Shown here one piece after another: positions 54,585 through 63,173 of a DNA stretch of 64,000 nt (position 1 is its first letter; each line of letters opens with the position of its first letter). Source of the DNA: Enterovibrio norvegicus DSM 15893 (GTDB lineage: Bacteria; Pseudomonadota; Gammaproteobacteria; Enterobacterales; Vibrionaceae); the NCBI RefSeq assembly GCF_900115495.1, contig NZ_FOWR01000001.1:107669-171668 (forward strand), read 5' to 3'. The notes under the pieces are model-generated. The model ran no database searches. It worked only from the letters and a program-made list of their open reading frames with translations, and was not told the DNA's origin. A program made the translations under genes and the position numbers.

Positions 54585-57500
54585 ATGGCTGTAGATATTT
54601 CAGGAAAGACCTTTGACCCTCGCCATAACTACTCCGAACTGGTGTCGATGCAAGGGCGGGTGGTGTCAGATGCACCACTCAATGAAGGCGCAGCGATGGT
54701 TGACCGCCGTTTCCGCGCAGAGACCATCGATCTTGCTGGATTTTGTGGATACCCCGCACACCTTCCCGACAGTTTCCGAATTTCTGTCATCGCAGGGCAA
54801 CTCGCTATCCATCCCGGTCGATATTATGTTGATGGCTTGCTGGCAGAGAACTTTGGCAGCGGCGATCCGGATTTTTATCATCCTCTTGAAGAGCTGCACA
54901 GTAACGAACCGTATCTTTTCCACGAGCAACCTTATCGGCCGCTCCTAGCTTCTATTGAACAGGCTTCTAATGATTTGCTGGGCGATGAGCCTGAAGACGG
55001 CCGCTATTTGGTGTACCTCGAAGTGTGGAAACGTCCTATCACGTTTCTTGAAGCGCCTGATTTGGTCGATCCCGCGATTGGGGGGGATACCACAGCGCGT
55101 ATGCAAACCGTGTGGCAGGTGCGACGTTTTGGCCCTGTCAGCGATGATGTCACCTGCGCGACCGACGATCAGGACATCCCCAATTGGGATGACCTGACTG
55201 CGCCTTCTTCCGCGCGACTTTCCACCCGTGCAAACCCTGCCTCTGCGGTGGACGATCCTTGTTTGTTGCCCCCAGAAGGTGGGTATCGCGGATTAGAAAA
55301 CCGCACTTACATGGTCAGCGTGCACGATGTGTTGGCAGACGGCAGACCATTAATCAAATGGTCGCGTGCTCATGCTGCGTTTGCTGCACGGATCTTGTCT
55401 CAGCCTGCGTCAAATACCCTGACCATGGATCAGGTTGCGAAGGATGATTACCTCAGGTTTAGCGCCGGCGACTGGGTGGAAATTACCGATGATGTGCGTG
55501 TGTTGGAAGGTATTCCCGGTGCGGTTGTACGCGTGTTGTCGGTCAATGACGCGACGAACACCTTGGTGTTGGAAAACCCGTTAGCCGCGGGTGATTTGTT
55601 ATTGGTGCCCGCATCAACCGTCGCCAATCAATCGATCCATCCCATAGTGCGTCGTTGGGATCAGTCGGGCGTGGTGCTGGACACTGATGGCAACCAAATT
55701 GTGAATCTAGACTCACCAACCAGTGATGGCCTGATCCCCATCAGCGCTGAAGGCACCTTTATCGCCCTTGAAGACGGCGTGGAAGTGGCGTTGAGTCGCC
55801 ATGGTGGTGCGGGCAGTTATCACCCCGGCGATCACTGGTCGTTTGTCACGCGCTATGCCGACAGCTCAGTTGAAGCACTGACCGACGCGCCGCCTCATGG
55901 CACGCATCATCATTTCTGTCGCTTGGCGGTGGTGGATGCGCTCAATGGCGAGTTTGTCGACCCCGTGTTTCAAGATTGCCGCGATCCCATTGGCATGACA
56001 GGGTGCTGCACCGTGGTGGTTCGTCCCGGTGAAGACATTCAAGCCGCCATTGATAGCTTATCCATTGAGTTTGGTGGTTGCGTCTGTTTGAAAACCGGTG
56101 TGCATGACATTTTCCGCGCCATTCACATTCGACATAGCAACGTCACGCTTCACGGCGAATGCCATGGGGCGCAAATCCGTCACCTTGGTGGCGAGTCTGC
56201 CATTGTGGTTCAGTCAGACAACAATGACACCATTTCGGGGATTCATCTCACCACCTTAGACATCCGCGTTGCTGCACCAAGTGAGAAGCCGCAGGGCATC
56301 GTATCGATGCTGGGTGTTGAACATAGCCTGATCGAAGATTGCCACATCTCCTCACAGACAAGCCAAGAGAACCAAACCGATAACCCGGCCATTGGGCTGT
56401 TTAATTGCAGCCATGTTCGCGTGCTCAACAACATCATGAACCACACCGTCATCGGGGTATGGCTTGATGACGGCGGTGAAGACCTGCTGGTCGAAGGTAA
56501 CGTGATTGAAGCGTCCGATGTGTCGAACAGCAACGCGAATGACGATGTGAGCATATTGGGTGAAAGTGGGCTCATTGGTGTTGGCGTCGGCCAACTCTCC
56601 GGCGCGGCAATCGTGACCAAAAACGATATTCGAGGCTATCGGCGCGGGGTGGTGGTCAATAACTCCCCCATGGGGCGTAAGTACTCTACCGCCGCGAATA
56701 GCCAAGTCACGGACAATCGCATCACCATCGAACATCACTTTGAAGACGATGAGTCTATTGCTATCGAATTGACCTGCGCGTTTGGTGTGGTATCGCGCAA
56801 TGAAATCAATATCGGCGCGGGAAATGGTGTTGGTATCTCCGTGACTGGGCTTGGGTGTTTGATTGAACGCAATCGCCTTCAGGGATTGTCTGGCCGCGCG
56901 TTAACCCATGCGGGTGCAACAGACGGCGCGGCGCTGCTGGCGATTAAGGTGGGTGATGACGAAGAAACCTTTACTGGCGGTGTCACCATCACGCAAAACT
57001 GGATACAGGGATTTATTGGCGGCGTGGCGGCCGACCAAGTATCGGCGTTGCGCGTTTTGAATAACATTTTTGCGGGGCAGGCCGGCGACGAAGTTGGCGT
57101 GACAGCGTCAGAATGTATTGGCGTAAACATCGAAGGAAATACCTTTACCCAATGCAGCATTTCGGTGTTTGGTAGCCAATGCGAAGACATTCAAGTGCAA
57201 ACCAACCACATCACAGAGGGTGGCGCGGCGATCATGTGCGAACGGTGCGTCCGTTTGGACGTACTCAATAACCACATCAACAATTGCAGCCATGGCGGCA
57301 TCGTGGTGGTGCTTTGCGTGATGCGCGCCGCGATTATCGGTAATCGCTTGAACTATGTCGGCGTGCAGGGCGATGGCATGTTTGCATCGTCGATCGCTTG
57401 TGTGTTCCACCTGGGTGAGAGCCACATTGAATCCAATGAAGTGCTGAACACGGGCGTCAATAAAGAGGGCGAGGTTAACGCCGAGAGAACGATCGGCATT

Positions 57501-58016
57501 GGCGCTGTGTTTGTGTTGGAAGCCAGAGTTGAAGGCAATCTGGTGTCTTACTCGGATTTGCTGACACGGGAACGCATCGAAGATGATCGCGCCTTGTTGA
57601 TGCAAGGGCTGGTGGAGTGGGCATTTTTCTTTGGCGACAGTGCGCTACGCATCGGCTATTCAGCACAGATCAACAACAACAAATTCCTCGGTCGCGGCAG
57701 CGATACCGTCGTTGAGATCTTGTCACGCAGCATTATCGACAACCTCAATCTCCGCTTTGAACGGGTGTTCTTCAGTAACAACTATGTCGAGCATGTGGGT
57801 TTCGTGAAAGACGAAGTCGGGCAGCATGCCACTGTGGTTCTTGCAGGCTTCCGCGCATCCGTCATGGGCAATCAAGTCAAAGCCCAAACCCGTTTCCTTC
57901 CGTCTTTTGACTTCAACAACATGCAAGGGCCTTTCATCGGCAATATCACCACAGGCCGTGTCGAAGGCCACAACGAATTCCCTGTGCCAGAAAACGCATT
58001 TAATCAGCAGGTTTGA
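54585..58016 (+). CDS. eCIS beta-helix fibre/receptor-binding protein (DUF6519-like N-terminus)
   Basis: This 1143-residue protein has an N-terminal attachment domain (MAVDISGKTFDPRHNYSELV, then QGRVVSDAPLNEGAAM and GRYYVDGLLAEN) of the DUF6519 type, an intermediate beta-rich part and, from about 475, a right-handed parallel beta-helix: many 20-25-residue turns with N-N-x-I/F patterns (VRVLNNIMNHTVIGVW; GVNIEGNTFTQCS). Beta-helices are used by phage tailspikes for receptor recognition and glycan cleavage. It is the best candidate for target recognition; no catalytic residues can be named from sequence alone. Confidence 0.8.
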   Translation: MAVDISGKTFDPRHNYSELVSMQGRVVSDAPLNEGAAMVDRRFRAETIDLAGFCGYPAHLPDSFRISVIAGQLAIHPGRYYVDGLLAENFGSGDPDFYHPLEELHSNEPYLFHEQPYRPLLASIEQASNDLLGDEPEDGRYLVYLEVWKRPITFLEAPDLVDPAIGGDTTARMQTVWQVRRFGPVSDDVTCATDDQDIPNWDDLTAPSSARLSTRANPASAVDDPCLLPPEGGYRGLENRTYMVSVHDVLADGRPLIKWSRAHAAFAARILSQPASNTLTMDQVAKDDYLRFSAGDWVEITDDVRVLEGIPGAVVRVLSVNDATNTLVLENPLAAGDLLLVPASTVANQSIHPIVRRWDQSGVVLDTDGNQIVNLDSPTSDGLIPISAEGTFIALEDGVEVALSRHGGAGSYHPGDHWSFVTRYADSSVEALTDAPPHGTHHHFCRLAVVDALNGEFVDPVFQDCRDPIGMTGCCTVVVRPGEDIQAAIDSLSIEFGGCVCLKTGVHDIFRAIHIRHSNVTLHGECHGAQIRHLGGESAIVVQSDNNDTISGIHLTTLDIRVAAPSEKPQGIVSMLGVEHSLIEDCHISSQTSQENQTDNPAIGLFNCSHVRVLNNIMNHTVIGVWLDDGGEDLLVEGNVIEASDVSNSNANDDVSILGESGLIGVGVGQLSGAAIVTKNDIRGYRRGVVVNNSPMGRKYSTAANSQVTDNRITIEHHFEDDESIAIELTCAFGVVSRNEINIGAGNGVGISVTGLGCLIERNRLQGLSGRALTHAGATDGAALLAIKVGDDEETFTGGVTITQNWIQGFIGGVAADQVSALRVLNNIFAGQAGDEVGVTASECIGVNIEGNTFTQCSISVFGSQCEDIQVQTNHITEGGAAIMCERCVRLDVLNNHINNCSHGGIVVVLCVMRAAIIGNRLNYVGVQGDGMFASSIACVFHLGESHIESNEVLNTGVNKEGEVNAERTIGIGAVFVLEARVEGNLVSYSDLLTRERIEDDRALLMQGLVEWAFFFGDSALRIGYSAQINNNKFLGRGSDTVVEILSRSIIDNLNLRFERVFFSNNYVEHVGFVKDEVGQHATVVLAGFRASVMGNQVKAQTRFLPSFDFNNMQGPFIGNITTGRVEGHNEFPVPENAFNQQV

Positions 58017-58030
58017 GTAAGGAGTTTCCC

Positions 58031-58450
58031 ATGGCAAAAGCACAAGATCTTTTAAAGAAGCACTTCTCTTTGGTGTCTGACCTGCAGAAAGTGAATCGCC
58101 CCTTGGGGGAGAAAAACCCCATCGGGCGAACCAAGGCCAATGCCGAAGCGCAACGAAGCCGTTTAGAGCGCCGAATCGCAGAGTTAGAAAAACAGCGAGA
58201 GGTGTTCAACCGCAGTATTGATGAATCCATCAAGCGTGAGCAAGAACAGCTTGATGAAATTCGTAAGTTTGAAGACATGGTGACGGAACCCCAGCAGAAC
58301 AAAGAACAAGAAAAACCTAAGCCAGTACCGAAGCCAGCACCGAAACCAAGAGCTAAAGCATCAGTAAAAGCCGCGACCAAAAAAGTCACCCCCGCACGTA
58401 AAACAACCACGCGTGCAGCGGCGAAGAAACGCACGCCACCCAAGGCTTAG
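58031..58450 (+). CDS. Coiled-coil protein with a histone-like Lys/Ala/Pro tail
   Basis: This 139-residue protein has a coiled coil at about 35-85 (RLERRIAELEKQREVFNRSI) and a very basic tail (about 95-139; KPVPKPAPKPRAKA, KAATKKVTPARKTTTRAA). Such tails bind nucleic acids or acidic surfaces. It lies between the fibre and the second DUF4157 gene. It may be a cargo chaperone, a fibre trimerisation factor or a DNA-binding protein; none is proven. The ATG at 58031 with AAGGAG upstream is preferred to a TTG at 58013. Confidence 0.7.
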   Translation: MAKAQDLLKKHFSLVSDLQKVNRPLGEKNPIGRTKANAEAQRSRLERRIAELEKQREVFNRSIDESIKREQEQLDEIRKFEDMVTEPQQNKEQEKPKPVPKPAPKPRAKASVKAATKKVTPARKTTTRAAAKKRTPPKA

Positions 58451-58514
58451 GGGGGCGTAATCCATCCATCGGCATTGGCGATATCCGTGAAGATACATTT
58501 AGGAGGACGGGGCA

Positions 58515-59873
58515 ATGTGGACACATGCTCCGCGAGATGCGGGAAAACAGGTTTCGTTAAGCGGCGATGAACATCAAACGCGCGCGTTTGGTCAGCGAAG
58601 TCAGGTGTTATCTACACCGACGAGCATGTTTTCGTCGAGACAGACAAAGGATGTTGCGCCGAATGCGCTGCCATTTGTTCAAACCAAGCTCAGTTTGAGC
58701 GATCCGGGTGACAAGTATGAGCGAGAAGCTGATCGCGTCGCTGATGTGGTGATGGGAAACGCGCCGGCTTCCTCTGAATCTGCGTCTATCACGGGCGACC
58801 CAGAGGCGATTTCCCGTGTTCCTGAGTCAGAAATGGTGGCACAAAGGGCATGCAAAGCCTGCGAAGAAGAAGAGTTGATGCGAGATGCGTCTTCATCGTC
58901 GCCGACGCAGCACATCTCAGATAGCGCCGCAGCGCATATTCAGTCAGTCTCTGGCGGCGACCCGTTGCCCAACACCGAGCGGCAATTCTTTGAATCTCGC
59001 TTTGGCGCGGATTTTAGCCAAGTGCGTATTCACACCGACAGTCGTGCAGATAGCGCTGCGCGGTCGATTCAGGCCAAAGCCTATACCCGTGGCGCTGATA
59101 TCGTATTCCGTAAAGGGGATTATGACCCACATTCATTTCAAGGCAAAAAGCTGCTTGCGCACGAATTAACACACGTTATTCAACAAGGTGGCGCATCACA
59201 GCACGTGCATCGCAGCATGGCGCCTACTGTGAGCGAACACGTTCCGCCGACATTCCAGCGCAGTTTAATTGCACGCACTTGCACTGTCGGGCCGGGCCCG
59301 TTTCCGGGCACAGGACTGACACCACCAGGAGATTGCGGTTGGTCTGACTACATACCTTTGAGAGCATCGGTGCTTTCAGCGAAGACACTGACGAATCAGC
59401 TTGGGGGGTGTACTGTCACTGAAAGTTGTGTGTCTTTAGCATTAAAAATCGCTGCGATGTCAGCGGAAATCGCCGCTCGCTTAGCGCTGGATACGACGTG
59501 TTTTCGTGGCGGGGATCGGGGGCATCGCATTCAGGTGTGTGACAAAGTGAATGCCATGATGCGTTGTTTTCGTTTCTTTGGTAATTCAAATTGTTCCCCT
59601 GAGCTTGTGGGGGCAATGGCAACGGTGGTTGCTGCAGTCACGACGTCGATTGAGGCAACAGCGGCTGCACTTGCCGTCGCCGTCGTGATAGCACTCATTG
59701 TGGCCGTAATTGTTGCGATCATTGCGCTGATTAAAGTGATTGCCGCAGCGCTCGCGGCGGCGGCGGTAACCGCTGCGGAAGCTGCAACATTGACGGCGGC
59801 CGCTGCAGCCATCTTACTGATGCTAAATACATTGCAAGAAAGCTTAGGATCAGACGATGATGATGGTGCGTAA
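58515..59873 (+). CDS. DUF4157 (eCIS core domain) protein with a hydrophobic C-terminal region: probable cargo 2
   Basis: This 452-residue protein has the EREADRVADVV motif (69-79), a CKAC pair (113/116) with an acidic run, and a DUF4157 domain (about 135-225) with HELTH at 216-220. The C-terminal part from 255 is unlike the first cargo: a Cys-rich segment (Cys256, 274, 299, 305, 329, 342, 351, 360) with CFRGGDRGHRI (329-339), then a long Ala/Val/Ile-rich hydrophobic region (363-440) ending in a DDDD tail. A membrane-acting or pore-like toxin is one reading; an enzyme based on the GGDRGH motif is another. GGAGGACGGGG precedes the ATG. Confidence 0.75.
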   Translation: MWTHAPRDAGKQVSLSGDEHQTRAFGQRSQVLSTPTSMFSSRQTKDVAPNALPFVQTKLSLSDPGDKYEREADRVADVVMGNAPASSESASITGDPEAISRVPESEMVAQRACKACEEEELMRDASSSSPTQHISDSAAAHIQSVSGGDPLPNTERQFFESRFGADFSQVRIHTDSRADSAARSIQAKAYTRGADIVFRKGDYDPHSFQGKKLLAHELTHVIQQGGASQHVHRSMAPTVSEHVPPTFQRSLIARTCTVGPGPFPGTGLTPPGDCGWSDYIPLRASVLSAKTLTNQLGGCTVTESCVSLALKIAAMSAEIAARLALDTTCFRGGDRGHRIQVCDKVNAMMRCFRFFGNSNCSPELVGAMATVVAAVTTSIEATAAALAVAVVIALIVAVIVAIIALIKVIAAALAAAAVTAAEAATLTAAAAAILLMLNTLQESLGSDDDDGA

Positions 59874-59922
59874 TTTGCGGAAGGAGTGTCACTACAGTGA
59901 TTGAAACGGAGTGTAATTCTGA

Positions 59923-60498
59923 ATGAAGCATGAACACATTGCAGAACAACTAAAGCACGCATTTCGGGCGCGCCCACGCCCTTCAAACACGGAAATGGTC
60001 GCGTCTGACGTCAGTGAGTATGAAGCCCAAGCGTTTAGCGCCTTGTTGATTGAGCGTGAGCCTTGGTCATTAACACCGTTGGAAATTCGCGATGTGATTG
60101 GCACGAACCTATGGATGTTCTCGCCAAAAGCGTTTCACTATTACTTGCCGGCGCTTCTTTCCGCCACGCTGAACCACTTTGGTTCCGTGAGCATGTTTGC
60201 TAACGAGGTGGTTGATGCCTTGATTCGTCCTGAAGAGGGAGACGCAGACGCTGTCATTGCGCGCTTTGAAGGAAAGGATGAAGCGGCGTTCACCGTATCG
60301 CTGAAAACCTATATACACGAATGGTATGACTCGGGTTGGCCTGACACCTTGTTTTTGCACCGTTTTGGGACGTTAACGCAAGAGGAAGGCGAGGCGGTGC
60401 TCAAGTACATCGAGGCGTTTCGCGATGCGCATGGCGAAAACTTTCCCTTTGATGAATTGAATGTCGCCATTGAACGTTATTGGCAAAGGTATGGATGA
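59923..60498 (+). CDS. Possible immunity protein of cargo 2 (DUF6714-like)
   Basis: This 191-residue soluble protein has RPSNTEMVASDVSEYEAQAF, then LTPLEIRDVIGTNLWMFSPKAFHYYLPALL, the pattern as I recall it of small DUF6714-like proteins found beside polymorphic-toxin genes. It directly follows the second cargo gene and is the last gene of the locus. Immunity is inferred from position only. No signal peptide or membrane helix is evident, which favours a cytoplasmic site of action. GGAGTGTAAT is a plausible ribosome binding site. Confidence 0.6.
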   Translation: MKHEHIAEQLKHAFRARPRPSNTEMVASDVSEYEAQAFSALLIEREPWSLTPLEIRDVIGTNLWMFSPKAFHYYLPALLSATLNHFGSVSMFANEVVDALIRPEEGDADAVIARFEGKDEAAFTVSLKTYIHEWYDSGWPDTLFLHRFGTLTQEEGEAVLKYIEAFRDAHGENFPFDELNVAIERYWQRYG

Positions 60499-60528
60499 GC
60501 AACGAAGCGGGATACTTAAGAAAGAAAA

Positions 60529-60547
60529 AGAGGGCGAGGTGCCCTCT
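60529..60547 (+). terminator. Weak terminator-like hairpin at the end of the eCIS locus
   Basis: A 7-bp stem, AGAGGGC with GCCCTCT, closes a GAGGT loop 30 bases after the last eCIS gene. It lacks a T-run, so termination is uncertain. The rest of 60548-60782 shows no gene. Confidence 0.4.
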
Positions 60548-60782
60548 GATTGCCGAAAAGAGTAAGGTTATGCAGCGTCACCTTATCGTAGGCTAAGGGA
60601 TAGTAAGTTCAACACCAGTCATGTTTAGGAGGAGCTAACAACCTAAACAGCGTTGACGTTCACTGGGTGGAAGCAAGACCAGTTGCTTTCCCTTTAAACC
60701 TAGTCGTTTCTTTATCAGTAAACCAATGCCAAGTTTTTTGGTCATTATTCCAATTTGGCATAGCATGCAGTTTTACTTGGTA

Positions 60783-61733
60783 TTAGCGAGAACCCTGAGA
60801 TTGAATTTTCAGATCATCACTGTGCGTTTGTCCCATTTGCTTTGAAATTCTCACGATGGATTTGGCCACAGCATTGTCTGGTTCGCGGTAATAAAGACGG
60901 ATTTGAAACGGAATATGCCAGCGTTCTTCCCCGGCCATTTGAAGTTCATCTCGTCTGAGCTCGTCTTTCACAAATGAATAAGGAAGCCAGGCGACGCCGT
61001 AACCACCTAAGGCCATTGACTTTAGTGTGTGGGCAAAAGGATTTTCGTATCGTCGATTGAGGTATCCGACCTCTTTAGAGAGAAGTTGGTCGAGCGCTTT
61101 TCCAAACAAAGATTGATGTGTGTAAGCGACAAGAGGAATGGGGTCGTTTTCACTGCCAGGTAAGGTATATTTCGGCGCACCGTTGATAGAAGCAGACACG
61201 GGAACCAGCGTTTCTATACCTATGATGGTGCTGTTGAATTTGTCTGGATCAATGGACAGTCCGAGTTGTTCATGGGTATAGCAGAGTAAGTAATCCACGC
61301 TGCCTTGAGCGAAGAGGTCGATACAGTCTGCCAGTCGGTCTGACGACAAACGCACGTAGACAGGCCCGACTGTTTTTTCGACGTTCTTCATCCATGTCAT
61401 AAACAGCGTTTGCACGATGGAGTTTTGCGCTGCAACGGAAATTTCATTGCTGGCTGTCTTTTTCAAAGAGCGGGCAGATTCTCTTGCCATGTAAAGGCGA
61501 TTCAATATTTCTTCGGCATCCGTGACGAACGCGCGGCCTTGTTCTGTGAGTTCAAGTTGTTGCGACTCGCGGTTTACCAAATCTGTGCCTACCCATTGTT
61601 CAAGCGCCCTTATACGCCGACTAAACGCGGGTTGGGTAACAAATCGCTCTCGCGCAGCAGATGTAAAACTACTGGATTGCGCAAGGCAAACAAAATCTTC
61701 TAAGAGCTTAAAGTCCAAGCGTCTTCTCCACAT
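60783..61733 (-). CDS. LysR-family transcriptional regulator
   Basis: This 316-residue regulator has an N-terminal winged helix-turn-helix (LLEDFVCLAQSSSFTSAARE, then VTQPAFSRRIRALEQWVG) and a C-terminal LysR substrate-binding domain from about residue 90. I chose the ATG at 61733 (MWRRRLDFKLLED); upstream in-frame starts to 61775 would add a non-conserved extension. It is divergent from the TRAP transporter genes, a usual arrangement in which the LysR protein senses the transported compound or a product of it (inference). Confidence 0.9.
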   Translation of the reverse strand: MWRRRLDFKLLEDFVCLAQSSSFTSAARERFVTQPAFSRRIRALEQWVGTDLVNRESQQLELTEQGRAFVTDAEEILNRLYMARESARSLKKTASNEISVAAQNSIVQTLFMTWMKNVEKTVGPVYVRLSSDRLADCIDLFAQGSVDYLLCYTHEQLGLSIDPDKFNSTIIGIETLVPVSASINGAPKYTLPGSENDPIPLVAYTHQSLFGKALDQLLSKEVGYLNRRYENPFAHTLKSMALGGYGVAWLPYSFVKDELRRDELQMAGEERWHIPFQIRLYYREPDNAVAKSIVRISKQMGQTHSDDLKIQSQGSR

Positions 61734-61895
61734 TGTGTGCATCCAAATTGCTGAGTAGGGCACGTATCCAACCAATCCATGTTGAAAGCGTTTTATATCT
61801 GCCCTTCTTTAAAACTAACAAAGTGAATAAAACGGCATGGGCTTATCAATAAGAAAAACGGCAATCATTGAATATTTCAGTTCTTTTCAAACGGC

Positions 61896-61919
61896 GATAT
61901 TGAGTAACTAATTAATATC
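61896..61919. promoter_or_regulatory. Possible LysR-type operator
   Basis: A 6-bp inverted repeat, GATATT and AATATC, with 12 intervening bases lies between the divergent lysR and TRAP genes. Position and dyad shape support it; the sequence alone is weak evidence. Confidence 0.3.
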
Positions 61920-62068
61920 AAATCGAAAAAGTCTGGAAATTAAAAAACGGAATGTCAGCCAAACGAATTGGCATGACGCACACAGGGGTATACTGACCAT
62001 GCTTAATATGACGTTTTTGTTGATTGTGTTTTCCCTTAAACACTCGAACATGACGACGTTAAAACGCA

Positions 62069-62109
62069 TTGCCTCGTTGCTTCCCCAACACTTCACAGCA
62101 GCGAGGCAA
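62069..62109 (+). promoter_or_regulatory. Stable leader hairpin of the TRAP operon
   Basis: A 13-bp stem with one wobble, TTGCCTCGTTGCT with AGCAGCGAGGCAA, closes a loop of 15 bases. It ends 29 bases before the DctP-type start. No T-run follows, so it is more likely to affect message stability or translation than to terminate. Confidence 0.5.
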
Positions 62110-62138
62110 AACAAGAAAGCGTGACAAGGAGCTGTTGT

Positions 62139-63143
62139 ATGAAATTCCCGATCAAGACCAACGCATTAAAGCTTTCCCTAATAACTTGCGCACTCATGAG
62201 TGCCATGCCAATGGCGGTTAGCGCTGCCGAAACCATTCGCCTTTCCACCTATGTCAACGAATCTGATATTCGTTATGAGGGCTTCAAAAAATTCGCTGAA
62301 CTTGCTGCAGCAAAAAGTAACGGTGATTTGAAGGTGCAGATTTTCCCGTCGGGCACCTTGCACGGTTGGAGTGAAGGCGTGGATGCGGTGCAAGGTGGTG
62401 TTTCTGACATCAGTTGGATACCAGCAGATAAACGCTTGCCATGTTACCGTGTCACGTCTTTATATCCTGTGGCGATTGATTTAGAAAAGCAGGTCGAACT
62501 CGATGATACCTACGCGTCATTGATCGAGGCTGAGGCCGCGAAAGCCGATCTCATCCCTTTGATAAATTCCAACTACTCCTATGACCAAGAGTGGTGGTTT
62601 GAAGACGCCGTAACCGATATCGGGAAGCTCGACGGTAAATTGGTGCGTTCGATTGGCCCATTGGTCAGCATGATGATTGAAACATGGGGCGGTAAGCCTG
62701 TGTTTGTCGCACCGAAAGAGGTGTTCCAATCGGCAGAACGTGGTGTGGTTGATGGTATCAACATGGGTGTTGCGACATACAGTTCGTGGAAGCTTTGGTC
62801 TGTGATGCCTCACATGGTTAACGCCAACATGTTCTACGGCAACATCATCTACATGATGAACAAAGACAAGTTTGATGACTTGAGTCCTGCCAACCAAAAA
62901 GCCCTCAAAGAAGCTGCCACCGAAGCCGAAGCATGGCTCAAACCTCGTTATGAAGGTTGGGTGGATGAGCGTGTCGGTAACGCTGTGATGGCGAATGGCG
63001 GTTCAGCGGTGTCAATGTCGGAAGACCGCACGGGCGAATTGCTTGAAGGCATCGTGGCGAAATGGACACCGGAAGTGAATAACGCCTGTGGCGTTCCGCT
63101 TGCCGATAACATTCGTAGCCTGTTTGCAAAACACTCTGAATAG
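62139..63143 (+). CDS. TRAP transporter solute-binding protein (DctP family)
   Basis: This 334-residue periplasmic protein has a signal peptide ending in AVSAAE and the DctP fold: IRLSTYVNESDIRYEGFKKFAE near the start, KVQIFPSGTLHG, then KLVRSIGPLVSMMIETWGGKP. The binding-site arginine in KLVRSIG (residue about 172) is the usual carboxylate anchor. The substrate is probably an organic acid but cannot be named. The ATG at 62139 follows AAGGAGCTG; an upstream frame from 62121 lacks a good site. Confidence 0.92.
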   Translation: MKFPIKTNALKLSLITCALMSAMPMAVSAAETIRLSTYVNESDIRYEGFKKFAELAAAKSNGDLKVQIFPSGTLHGWSEGVDAVQGGVSDISWIPADKRLPCYRVTSLYPVAIDLEKQVELDDTYASLIEAEAAKADLIPLINSNYSYDQEWWFEDAVTDIGKLDGKLVRSIGPLVSMMIETWGGKPVFVAPKEVFQSAERGVVDGINMGVATYSSWKLWSVMPHMVNANMFYGNIIYMMNKDKFDDLSPANQKALKEAATEAEAWLKPRYEGWVDERVGNAVMANGGSAVSMSEDRTGELLEGIVAKWTPEVNNACGVPLADNIRSLFAKHSE

Positions 63144-63173
63144 CGGCGTGAAGGATAAACAGGGAGCGTTTGT

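Larger units (their letters stand above)
61734..62138. other. Divergent regulatory region between lysR and the TRAP operon
   Basis: No gene is seen in these 405 bases. The inverted repeat GATATT-N12-AATATC (61896-61919) has the shape of a LysR-type operator (T-N11/12-A). A stable hairpin lies in the TRAP leader at 62069-62109. Confidence 0.55.

Noticed and set aside
33641-60498. Interpretation of the contractile locus as a prophage
   Set aside because: No capsid, terminase, portal, integrase or lysis genes are present, while AAA+ ATPase, Pvc16-type cap and DUF4157 proteins are eCIS hallmarks.
60499-60782. RNA gene or further small gene between the eCIS end and lysR
   Set aside because: No frame with a start, ribosome binding site and convincing composition, and no strong RNA fold beyond the weak hairpin at 60529-60547.
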